NCBI GenBank assembly: GCA_023386255.1
Contig: JAEWKB010000325.1
Location: 1 to 5,582 of the forward strand
Source: Bacteroidota bacterium
GTDB taxonomy: Bacteria > Bacteroidota > Bacteroidia > Flavobacteriales > Flavobacteriaceae
Direction: 5' to 3'
Length of the DNA stretch: 5,582 bases
The notes under the pieces were generated by a model, which was not told where the DNA came from, made no database searches, and worked only from the letters and a program-made list of their open reading frames with translations. This document shows, in pieces, positions 1-5,582 of this stretch; within the stretch, counting starts at the first letter, position 1, and each line of letters starts with the position of its first letter. Made by a program: the position numbers and the translations under genes.

Positions 1-540
1 GTCAAAGCCTAAATTCAGGTAGTCTTCAGCTATGTCTTCCATAGCATTCCGGCTGTCATTGTTTACGCAAAATCCTGCGGGGGTAGCGTGGGTAATTGGC
101 ACAGTGGTAACACATCCTGCCATTTTACCTGCTTTTTTAAACTTTTGCCATATGGGCATGTATATTTCCCCCTTCGGGCCAATATTAAGCACGCCATTTT
201 TAACCCTAACACCGCCGCCCCAGGAAGAGCTGCCTGCAGAACTATCGGTAACTATAGAGCTTGCCGAAGCCGTATCCATAAGTGCACGGCTCACGCGTTG
301 GTCTTTATACAGTTGCAGCCAGTTAGAGCCGCGGCCTGTTTTACGGTTTAAGTATAGGTCGGCCATATTAAGCGTACCGCTGCTCATGCCGTCGCTTACC
401 ATGAATATGATGTTCTTTGCTTTCTTGTTCTTGTGCAGGTGCTGAAGGTCGACGATGTTCGCTTTGCCTTCAAAAGGGTTAAGAAGGGTAGTGCCGAGTG
501 TAAACAGCGACCCGTTCCTGAAAAATTTTCTCCTGTCCAT
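1..540 (-). CDS. Alkaline phosphatase, Tat-exported, N-terminal part (runs off left edge)
   Basis: Reading leftward from the ATG at 538-540 gives 180 uninterrupted codons to the window edge. The product is the N-terminal third or so of a PhoA-superfamily alkaline phosphatase, a zinc/magnesium metalloenzyme that releases phosphate from monoesters outside the cytoplasm. Residues 1-27 start DRRKFFRNGS, a twin-arginine motif, then a short hydrophobic stretch and a possible GKA cleavage site, so folded export by Tat is likely. Visible active-site landmarks, aligned by eye to E. coli PhoA, are D50 in FMVSDGMSSGT (metal ligand), D99-S100 in VTDSSAGSSSW (S100 the phosphorylated nucleophile), H151 and T153 in THATPAG (magnesium-site region), and R164 in NDSRNA (phosphate-binding Arg166 equivalent). 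The later zinc ligands lie outside the window. H151 replaces the E. coli Asp153. The gene lies 64 bp downstream of lysA with its own promoter-like -7 element. The family call is firm; substrate preference is unknown. Confidence 0.93.
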   Translation of the reverse strand, partial: MDRRKFFRNGSLFTLGTTLLNPFEGKANIVDLQHLHKNKKAKNIIFMVSDGMSSGTLNMADLYLNRKTGRGSNWLQLYKDQRVSRALMDTASASSIVTDSSAGSSSWGGGVRVKNGVLNIGPKGEIYMPIWQKFKKAGKMAGCVTTVPITHATPAGFCVNNDSRNAMEDIAEDYLNLGFD

Positions 541-558
541 TTCTGTAATCAGTTTTGC

Positions 559-588
559 CAAAGGTAAAAAACTAACTGGTAAACGTAA
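559..588 (-). promoter_or_regulatory. Candidate Bacteroidota promoter of the phosphatase gene
   Basis: On the minus strand, TACCTTTG (559-566) matches the Bacteroidota -7 consensus TAnnTTTG exactly. A TTA (586-588), one base off the TTG -33 element, lies 19 nt upstream, within the known 17-23 nt range. The -7 element ends 18 nt before the ATG, which implies a leader of only about a dozen bases. The weak -33 match lowers confidence. No terminator is seen between lysA and this gene, so read-through from lysA is also possible. Confidence 0.42.
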
Positions 589-604
589 GGGAGGAGGTGT
601 TATT

Positions 605-1843
605 TTATAGATAAGGATGCCAAGAGTTTATATTGCCATTAAAATCCAACACAACCTGGTTACGCAATATATCCTCCATTGTTTCCCGCTGCCGTATCAG
701 GTGACCTTTATCGTTATGCCACAATACTTCGGCTGGGCGAACCCTGCTGTTATAGTTGCTGGACATAGAGAAGCAATAAGCCCCCGCGTTCCTGAAGCAC
801 AAAATATCGCCTTCTTTAATTTCTGCAATGCGCCTGTTGCTGGCAAACGTATCTGTCTCGCAAATATAACCAACAACGCTATAAAAGCGTTCTTTGCCTT
901 TAAGGTTAGATATATTTTCTATATGGTGCTGCGACCCGTAGAACATTGGCCGTATCAGGTGATTGAAACCACTGTCAATACCCGCAAATACCGTACTGGT
1001 TGTCTGCTTCACCACATTTACTTTGGCAAGGAAATAACCCGCCTCGCTCACCAGAAATTTACCGGGCTCAAAAGCCAGGGTAAGGCTGCGGCCATACTCA
1101 GTGCAGAAGGCATTAAATCGCTTCGTTAGCTTCTTGCCGAGCTCCTCAACATCGGTTTCAATGTCATCTTTTTTATAAGGTACTTTAAAACCGCTGCCAA
1201 AATCCAGAAACTCCAGCTCATTAAAATGGGTAGCAGCTTCAAACAGTATTTCGGCAGCATATAAAAATACTTCAATGTCAAGTATATCGCTGCCGGTGTG
1301 CATGTGTATGCCGTTTATATGCATGTTGGTGTTCTCTACAATGCGTAGCAGGTGCGGCATCTGGTGGATGGAGATGCCAAACTTACTGTCAATATGCCCT
1401 ACCGAAATGTTGCTGTTGCCCCCTGCCATAACGTGGGGATTGATACGGATGCAAACCGGTGTTTCGGGATGTTTGGCGCCAAACTGCTCCAGTATCGAAA
1501 GGTTATCAATGTTGATTTGTACACCAAGCGCGGCTACTTGCTCAATTTCTTCCATCGATACGCCGTTGGGGGTATAAATTATCCTGTCGGGGCTGTAGCC
1601 GGCCAAAAGCCCAAGCTGTACTTCCTCTATCGACACAGTGTCAAGCCCTGAGCCCATTTGTTTCAGCAGCTTTAGGACAGATATATTTGATAATGCCTTA
1701 ACGGCGTAGTTGATCCGTAGGTTTTCTACCTTGGCAAATGCTTTTTCAAGCCTTTGGTACTGGCTTTGTATCCCGGCGGCGTCATACACATAGAGCGGAC
1801 TCCCAAATTCTTCTGCCAGTGCCAGTAACTGATTTGTTTCCAT
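605..1843 (-). CDS. lysA: Diaminopimelate decarboxylase
   Basis: This cytoplasmic PLP enzyme removes CO2 from meso-diaminopimelate to give L-lysine, the last step of the DAP pathway. The 412 residues fit the usual length of about 400-420. The alanine-racemase-like barrel comes first: K49 in NYAVKALSN is the PLP Schiff-base lysine, H182 lies in GIHMHTGSD, and the phosphate-binding glycine loop is DFGSGF (214-219). EPGKFLV (259-265) corresponds to the usual EPGR motif, with Lys in place of Arg. The C-terminal beta domain carries C328-E329 in VGYICETD, the catalytic cysteine supplied across the dimer, and GAYCFSMSSNYNSR (354-367), with the PLP-contacting tyrosine Y356. An upstream ATG at 1885 would add 14 residues, but the -7 promoter element sits inside that extension, so the ATG at 1841-1843 is preferred. 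It begins METNQLLALAEEFGSPLYVYD, where family similarity starts. No Shine-Dalgarno is visible; the leader is A-rich. No other lysine-pathway gene is adjacent. Confidence 0.96.
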   Translation of the reverse strand: METNQLLALAEEFGSPLYVYDAAGIQSQYQRLEKAFAKVENLRINYAVKALSNISVLKLLKQMGSGLDTVSIEEVQLGLLAGYSPDRIIYTPNGVSMEEIEQVAALGVQINIDNLSILEQFGAKHPETPVCIRINPHVMAGGNSNISVGHIDSKFGISIHQMPHLLRIVENTNMHINGIHMHTGSDILDIEVFLYAAEILFEAATHFNELEFLDFGSGFKVPYKKDDIETDVEELGKKLTKRFNAFCTEYGRSLTLAFEPGKFLVSEAGYFLAKVNVVKQTTSTVFAGIDSGFNHLIRPMFYGSQHHIENISNLKGKERFYSVVGYICETDTFASNRRIAEIKEGDILCFRNAGAYCFSMSSNYNSRVRPAEVLWHNDKGHLIRQRETMEDILRNQVVLDFNGNINSWHPYL

Positions 1844-1858
1844 ATCTTTAATTTTCTG

Positions 1859-1889
1859 CAAAGGTAGAAATGGCAGCGCCAGCAATCAA
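1859..1889 (-). promoter_or_regulatory. Promoter of lysA, Bacteroidota type
   Basis: The minus strand shows TTG (1887-1889), a 20-nt spacer, and TACCTTTG (1859-1866). This is a full match to the TTG-N17-23-TAnnTTTG promoter form described for Flavobacterium. The -7 element ends 15 nt before the ATG at 1843, predicting a leader of about 10 nt. Its position excludes the longer reading frame beginning at 1885 as the product of this promoter. Confidence 0.68.
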
Positions 1890-1913
1890 GTTAAGCAATA
1901 CTGTTTCACAAAA

Positions 1914-1930
1914 TATAACAAAAAGTTATA
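1914..1930. repeat. Small inverted repeat upstream of the lysA promoter
   Basis: TATAAC (1914-1919), five A's, then GTTATA (1925-1930) form a perfect 6-bp inverted repeat. It lies about 25-40 bp upstream of the lysA -33 element, between that promoter and the lipoprotein terminator. The location suits a regulator-binding site or an upstream promoter element, but the region is very A/T-rich and the repeat could be chance. No known operator is recognised. Confidence 0.25.
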
Positions 1931-1953
1931 AATTTAACACATTGATATAAAGT

Positions 1954-2013
1954 AAAAAACCCGGGGCCATTCAAAGTGGCAGCGACGACTCTTGACTTTG
2001 AACTTTTCCGGGT
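1954..2013 (-). terminator. Two-tier hairpin terminator after the lipoprotein gene
   Basis: An outer 6-bp stem, ACCCGG (1959-1964) with CCGGGT (2008-2013), encloses a 5-by-5 internal loop. Inside is an 8-bp stem, TTCAAAGT (1970-1977) with ACTTTGAA (1995-2002), closed by a 17-nt loop. Read on the minus strand, the outer arm is followed directly by six T's (1954-1959). It begins 24 bp beyond the stop codon of the lipoprotein gene, so an intrinsic terminator for that gene is the natural reading. The shape is looser than a classical terminator because of the internal loop and long apical loop. Confidence 0.62.
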
Positions 2014-2037
2014 GACTTTGTTATGCTGGATGTTGAG

Positions 2038-2451
2038 CTATCTCTTCAGCGTGAGGGTATAACCGTCTGCAACTACCTGTGTTAAGGTCATTGTAGTGCC
2101 TGAAATACTTTGACAACCCAAATCGGTGTTGTCAATTTCAAGAGTATTAACACACGTTGTAGAAACCTCATTTTCGGTATATACATAACTGTAAGTACCG
2201 GTTTCAAAAAAATCTTCTGCATTACTGTCAGCAGGGTTATTATTCACCACATTTACAGTATTGCCCTGATCATTAAATTTCCATTTTATGGTACCGGGAG
2301 GAAAGTTGAAGCTTGATCCTGTAATACCTCCGCTCACATTAACAAGATTCCAGGTACCCCGTAGCGCGGAGGGAGAGGCAGTAACGTTGTCATCATCTTC
2401 ACATGACCACAGCAGTGGTACAAGCATGCATAATAAAAATATCTTTTTCAT
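2038..2451 (-). CDS. Lipocalin-like outer-membrane lipoprotein of unknown function
   Basis: This 137-residue protein has a lipoprotein signal peptide: MKK, a hydrophobic core (4-15), and the lipobox LWSC with C17 as the lipidated cysteine. The next residues are EDDD (18-21). Acidic runs just after the cysteine act as surface-export signals in Bacteroidota, so an outer-leaflet location is inferred. The mature part begins LRGTWNLVNVSGG (30-42) and ends in short beta-prone segments (IKWKFN, TGTYSY, TMTLTQ, YTLTLKR). This resembles the lipocalin-like (Lipocalin_4 type) lipoproteins common in Flavobacteriia; that assignment is by pattern only. C100 and C113 could form a disulfide. The start is the only ATG fitting the signal peptide, and no Shine-Dalgarno is seen. 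The gene is divergent from sucC across 200 bp and has a hairpin terminator of its own, so it is probably monocistronic. Ligand and role are unknown. Confidence 0.82.
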   Translation of the reverse strand: MKKIFLLCMLVPLLWSCEDDDNVTASPSALRGTWNLVNVSGGITGSSFNFPPGTIKWKFNDQGNTVNVVNNNPADSNAEDFFETGTYSYVYTENEVSTTCVNTLEIDNTDLGCQSISGTTMTLTQVVADGYTLTLKR

Positions 2452-2589
2452 AGCTAATTAATTGATTTCTTTACAGATGGATGAATTTTAAAAAGGTTGC
2501 GTAAGAAAATTCAAAAATTTTTGCATGCACTGCAGCACGATCATCATTTTAATTCTAAGTGTGCATCATAAAAATTACAATGAAATACC

Positions 2590-2620
2590 TTTAATGGTTA
2601 GAAGCTTTTTCCTATTTTTG
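2590..2620 (+). promoter_or_regulatory. Candidate promoter of sucC
   Basis: TATTTTTG (2613-2620) fits the -7 consensus TAnnTTTG. TTTA (2590-2593), one base off TTTG, lies 19 nt upstream at the -33 position. The -7 element ends 31 nt before the sucC ATG, predicting a leader of about 25 nt. That leader is A/T-rich with no Shine-Dalgarno, as is usual in this phylum. The imperfect -33 and the A/T-rich context limit certainty. Confidence 0.5.
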
Positions 2621-2651
2621 TTCCACTTTTAATAAGATAAACGCATTAATC

Positions 2652-3851
2652 ATGAATTTACACGAATATCAGGGAAAAGAAATACTGGCAAGCCATGGCG
2701 TGCGTGTTCAGCGGGGAATAGTAGCCAACAATGCTGCCGAAGCTGTTGCTGCCGCTAAACAGCTAACTGCTGAAACAGGTACAGGATGGCATGTTGTTAA
2801 AGCACAAATACACGCAGGTGGCCGCGGAAAAGGCGGAGGCGTAAAGCTTGCTAAAAACCTTCAGCAGGTTGAAGAGCTTGCAGGCCAGATTATTGGTATG
2901 AACCTGATAACTCCGCAAACACCTCCAACAGGTAAAAAAGTACATAAAGTGCTTATTGCTGAGGATGTTTACTATCCCGGAGAAAGTGAAACTTCTGAAT
3001 TTTATATGTCTGTCCTTTTAAATAGGGGGCGTGGCCGTAACATGATCATGTATTCTACCGAAGGAGGTATGGATATTGAAGAAGTGGCTGAAAAAACTCC
3101 TCATCTTATTTTTACAGAAGAAATTGATCCTGCTGTAGGCCTTCAGGCTTTCCAGGCAAGGAGGATTGCTTTCAACCTGGGCCTTAGCGGAAATGCTTTT
3201 AAGGAAATGACACAGTTTGTGCCTGCGCTTTACAAAGCTTTTGTTGAGAGCGATGCTTCAATGTTTGAAATTAATCCGGTGCTAAAAACATCTGATAATA
3301 AGATAATGGCTGTTGATGCTAAGGTTACCCTTGATGATAACGCGCTTTACCGCCAGAAGAAATATGCTGAGATGCGCGATATACAGGAGGAAAACCCTAT
3401 TGAAGTAGAAGCTAAAGAAGTTGGACTTAACTATGTAGACCTTGATGGTACAGTAGGCTGTATGGTTAACGGCGCCGGACTTGCTATGGCAACTATGGAC
3501 CTTATTAAATATGCAGGCTATGAACCGGCAAACTTCCTTGATGTGGGTGGTACTGCCGATGCTAAGCGTGTTGAAACCGCTTTCCGCATTATCCTTAAAG
3601 ACCCTAACGTTAAAGCTATACTTATCAACATATTTGGTGGTATCGTTCGTTGCGACAGGGTTGCACAAGGTGTTGTAGATGCTTACAAGAACATGGGTGA
3701 TTCTATTAAAGTGCCTATTATTGTGCGTCTTCAGGGTACTAACGCAGAACTTGCTAAAGAAATTATTGATAACTCAGGCATGCCAATCCTTTCTGCTACC
3801 CAGTTTCAGGAAGCGGCTGACCAGGTTAAAGTTGCTCTTAGCGGAAACTAA
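2652..3851 (+). CDS. sucC: Succinyl-CoA synthetase (ADP-forming), beta subunit
   Basis: With the alpha subunit SucD, this protein interconverts succinyl-CoA and succinate with substrate-level phosphorylation in the TCA cycle. The 399 residues compare with 388 in E. coli and align along the whole length. The N-terminal ATP-grasp domain opens with MNLHEYQGKEIL, then K50 and the nucleotide-binding loop HAGGRGKGGG (54-63), STEGGMDIE (135-143), and the metal-binding region FEINPV (205-210) with VDAK (221-224). The C-terminal ligase domain shows CMVNGAGLAMATMD (270-283), FLDVGG (295-300) and the helix motif NIFGGIVRCD (326-335), which faces the phosphohistidine of SucD. The start is fixed by the conserved MNLHEYQ. 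A strong terminator follows 22 bp after the stop and the next gene runs the opposite way. Thus sucD is not cotranscribed here, unlike the E. coli sucCD arrangement, and must lie elsewhere. Use of ADP rather than GDP is assumed from the family. Confidence 0.97.
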   Translation: MNLHEYQGKEILASHGVRVQRGIVANNAAEAVAAAKQLTAETGTGWHVVKAQIHAGGRGKGGGVKLAKNLQQVEELAGQIIGMNLITPQTPPTGKKVHKVLIAEDVYYPGESETSEFYMSVLLNRGRGRNMIMYSTEGGMDIEEVAEKTPHLIFTEEIDPAVGLQAFQARRIAFNLGLSGNAFKEMTQFVPALYKAFVESDASMFEINPVLKTSDNKIMAVDAKVTLDDNALYRQKKYAEMRDIQEENPIEVEAKEVGLNYVDLDGTVGCMVNGAGLAMATMDLIKYAGYEPANFLDVGGTADAKRVETAFRIILKDPNVKAILINIFGGIVRCDRVAQGVVDAYKNMGDSIKVPIIVRLQGTNAELAKEIIDNSGMPILSATQFQEAADQVKVALSGN

Positions 3852-3873
3852 TAAAACAAATATATTTTTGAAG

Positions 3874-3901
3874 ATCCCCGGTGTGAGCCGGGGATTTTTT
3901 T
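3874..3901 (+). terminator. Intrinsic terminator of sucC
   Basis: A perfect 8-bp stem, ATCCCCGG (3874-3881) with CCGGGGAT (3888-3895), encloses the 6-nt loop TGTGAG. A run of seven T's (3895-3901) follows on the plus strand. It begins 22 bp after the sucC stop. On the minus strand no T-run follows the stem, so it is probably one-directional. Confidence 0.94.
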
Positions 3902-3945
3902 ATTTATCTATGCTTCTTCTATTTCGATGACAGCAGGAATCCTGC

Positions 3946-3976
3946 AAAAATTATCTATATATTTCCTAGAGGAAAT
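3946..3976 (-). terminator. Weak candidate terminator of the trehalose gene
   Basis: ATTTCC (3961-3966) and GGAAAT (3971-3976) form a perfect 6-bp stem with a 4-nt loop, starting 2 bp beyond the stop codon of the minus-strand trehalose gene. On that strand, five T's (3946-3950) follow only after a further 10 A/T-rich bases. The stem is A/T-rich and the T-run distant, so termination here would be inefficient at best. Confidence 0.3.
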
Positions 3977-3978
3977 TG

Positions 3979-5582
3979 TTAATTCTTCAGTCCACTCAAA
4001 AATTCAAGCACCTCATCAACCGACTGAAGCCTGTATGGTGCGGCAGTCGTACCTTTGCCTACTTTAATAGAAAATTCATTATCGCCCTCAAGATTTTCAA
4101 AGAGGTCCTCGTCGGTTTTGTCATCGCCTATGGCCAAAACAAAATCATGCGTGCCGCACAAAATGTTATTCCTGCAGGTAGTGCCTTTGTGAGCCATAAA
4201 ATGCTTTACCTCAATTACCTTATTACCGTCAATAATTTGGACAGGTGTATTGTACAGGTGGTTTTTTAGCAGTGTTAATAATTCACGTGAAGTAAGGAAG
4301 CCCAACTTTTCGTCGACCCTGCGGTAATGCCATGCCACGCCAAATTCCTTTACCTCAATAAAACTTTCGGCATTCAAATCAGTATACTCCTTCATTAAAT
4401 CAATTACTCTGTCTTTCCAGTCGGGCGTGCCCTGAATAACAGGAGTCCAGATCTCCCTCTTTATGTATCCCCCATGTTCAGCCACAAGGCCAATAGGTAG
4501 GTGGCCAAGATATTTTTCTAAAAAATCTTTATTCCGCCCGCTGATGATCCATACTTCATTTTTAAGATCTTCACCCAGCTTTTGCAGTAAATCTTCCAGG
4601 TACCTGTCCGGTACGGCCATTTCAGGCGTAGGCTGTAATTTTACCAGTGTTCCGTCAAAATCCAGCAGGAGAAGCCTCTTTTCTGCGTCATGATATTTAT
4701 TGACTAGCGTTGCGCGTGCCTCTCCATGTAGAGGAATTGTCTTAACATCAGCCTTATGAACTTCTTCGGTTTCATTTAAAAATCGTGATGCCCACCTGAA
4801 AACATCATGTTTTTTAAGGTATCGCTGCATACGCTCCATACGGCGCTGTTGTTCTTCTTCGCTCATGTTTAGCGAAAGGCAAATTTTCTCTGCAATCTGT
4901 TCAGCATCAAACGGATTTATTGTTACCGCCTCCTGCATTTCTTTAGCTGCTCCTGCCAGGATGCTTAATATAAGCGTCCCCCTGAGGTCTTTACGGGAGG
5001 CTACATATTCTTTAGCTACCAGGTTCATACCATCGCGCACCGGAGATATTAAAGCTACATCAGCACTCGTGTATAGGGCAATAAGCTTATCAAAATCAAC
5101 CGATTGATACTGATATACCACAGGTGTCCACTTGTAATTGCCTAAGCTTCCGTTAATGCGGCTTATGGTAAGCTCAATCATTCGCTTCCGCTCCCCATAT
5201 TTACTTATTTCCTCCCGTGAGGGTACAATTACAAGAAGGAAAACAACTTTCTCTTTCCACTCCGGATACTTTTCTAAAAATTTTTCAAAAGCTATAAGCC
5301 GGTTATTAATGCCTTTGGTGTAATCCAGCCTGTCAACCGAAAAAATAATCTTTTTGTCTTCATAAAGCGTTTTTATCTCATTGCGGAGGCTAACTACCTC
5401 CTGCTTGTCAAAAGCCTCATTGAACTTATTAAAATCGATACTGATAGGGAAGGAGCCCACTTTGGTACGGTGATGGTCCTGATTGATGTAAAAGTTACGC
5501 TGCGGCAGGCCAAGGATCTTTTCTACACATTCTGTAAAATGTATAGCGTTATCCCAGGTGTGGAAACCTACCAGATTGGAAC
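3979..5582 (-). CDS. Bifunctional trehalose-6-phosphate synthase/phosphatase (N-terminus beyond right edge)
   Basis: This OtsA-OtsB fusion makes trehalose from UDP-glucose and glucose-6-phosphate by way of trehalose-6-phosphate. The frame is open from the right edge, giving 533 complete codons; about 200 N-terminal residues are missing. The visible synthase (GT20) part includes GFHTWDNAIHF near the edge, VGSFPISIDF, SVDRLDYTKG with the UDP-glucose-binding Arg and Lys (codons 5329-5331 and 5314-5316), WTPVVYQYQ, and RDGMNLVAKEYVA with the conserved Asp and Glu (5032-5034, 5008-5010). After a linker of about 30 residues comes the HAD-type phosphatase: LLLLDFDGTL with the nucleophile Asp (4660-4662), WIISGR, VAEHGGYIK, and the metal-binding GDDKTDEDLF (4123-4125 for its first Asp). 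Both halves keep their key residues within view. The GTG at 5458-5460 encodes an internal Val, not a start. Trehalose serves as an osmotic or desiccation protectant; regulation cannot be judged because the upstream region is absent. Confidence 0.96.
   Translation of the reverse strand, partial: SNLVGFHTWDNAIHFTECVEKILGLPQRNFYINQDHHRTKVGSFPISIDFNKFNEAFDKQEVVSLRNEIKTLYEDKKIIFSVDRLDYTKGINNRLIAFEKFLEKYPEWKEKVVFLLVIVPSREEISKYGERKRMIELTISRINGSLGNYKWTPVVYQYQSVDFDKLIALYTSADVALISPVRDGMNLVAKEYVASRKDLRGTLILSILAGAAKEMQEAVTINPFDAEQIAEKICLSLNMSEEEQQRRMERMQRYLKKHDVFRWASRFLNETEEVHKADVKTIPLHGEARATLVNKYHDAEKRLLLLDFDGTLVKLQPTPEMAVPDRYLEDLLQKLGEDLKNEVWIISGRNKDFLEKYLGHLPIGLVAEHGGYIKREIWTPVIQGTPDWKDRVIDLMKEYTDLNAESFIEVKEFGVAWHYRRVDEKLGFLTSRELLTLLKNHLYNTPVQIIDGNKVIEVKHFMAHKGTTCRNNILCGTHDFVLAIGDDKTDEDLFENLEGDNEFSIKVGKGTTAAPYRLQSVDEVLEFLSGLKN

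Noticed and set aside
32..445. Plus-strand open frame of 137 codons at the left edge
   Set aside because: It lies entirely antisense to the phosphatase, whose frame shows clear catalytic motifs; the plus-strand product has no recognisable features.
617..1129. Plus-strand open frame of 170 codons inside lysA
   Set aside because: It is antisense to the lysA C-terminal half, which has conserved motifs throughout; the antisense product looks like nothing known.
2512..2519. AATTTTTG as a -7 element for the lipoprotein gene (minus strand)
   Set aside because: The first base departs from TAnnTTTG and no TTG lies at the right distance upstream; the region is A/T-rich, so this is likely chance. The real promoter was not found.
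2522..2566. Small palindromes TGCATGCA and CTGCAG, and an ATGCAC/GTGCAT pair in the divergent gap
   Set aside because: Each is only 6-8 bp, with a 30-nt loop for the pair and no supporting promoter or repeat context.
3282..3668. Minus-strand open frame of 128 codons inside sucC
   Set aside because: It is antisense to the conserved sucC ligase region and has no promoter or family resemblance.
3933..3945. Hairpin GCAGG-AAT-CCTGC in the sucC/trehalose gap
   Set aside because: It is short, and on neither strand does a T-run follow the stem in the transcribed direction, so it is not a convincing terminator for either convergent gene.
3904..3958. Direct repeat TTATCTAT (3904-3911 and 3951-3958) in the convergent gap
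   Set aside because: Eight A/T-rich bases repeated once is expected by chance; nothing suggests an attachment or target site.
5458..5460. GTG as a start codon for the trehalose gene
   Set aside because: The frame continues upstream to the edge with typical synthase sequence (GFHTWDNAIHF), and VGSFPISID is an internal conserved motif.

Overview
The window looks like ordinary chromosomal DNA from a member of the Bacteroidota, most likely a Flavobacterium-like organism of the Flavobacteriia. The evidence is threefold. Several upstream regions carry the Bacteroidota-type -7 element TAnnTTTG. The genes lack Shine-Dalgarno sequences and have A/T-rich leaders. A small lipoprotein has acidic residues directly after its lipobox cysteine. 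The species cannot be named from this sequence alone.

Layout from left to right: (1) 1-540, minus strand, the N-terminal 180 codons of a Tat-type alkaline phosphatase, cut by the left edge. (2) 605-1843, minus strand, lysA, diaminopimelate decarboxylase. Its start is set at an internal ATG because a good promoter lies inside the longer open frame. (3) 1886-2037, a short gap with the lysA promoter region, a small inverted repeat and a two-tier hairpin that looks like the terminator of the next gene. (4) 2038-2451, minus strand, a 137-residue lipocalin-like lipoprotein. (5) 2452-2651, a 200-bp divergent gap containing a probable sucC promoter; I see no gene or RNA in the rest of it. (6) 2652-3851, plus strand, sucC, the beta subunit of succinyl-CoA synthetase, followed by a textbook intrinsic terminator. 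(7) 3979 to the right edge, minus strand, a fused trehalose-6-phosphate synthase/phosphatase, missing its N-terminus. It converges on sucC.

The genes do not form one pathway. They cover phosphate scavenging (phosphatase), lysine synthesis from diaminopimelate (lysA), an envelope lipoprotein of unknown role, the TCA cycle (sucC) and trehalose synthesis. Each appears to be its own transcription unit. No mobile element, CRISPR array, tRNA, rRNA or defence-type system was found, and no codon-use or composition break suggests recent transfer. I found no undescribed system. The points worth a second look are modest: a start-site correction, paired promoters with very short leaders, an active-site variant in the phosphatase, a lipoprotein with a probable surface-export signal, and some small inverted repeats.
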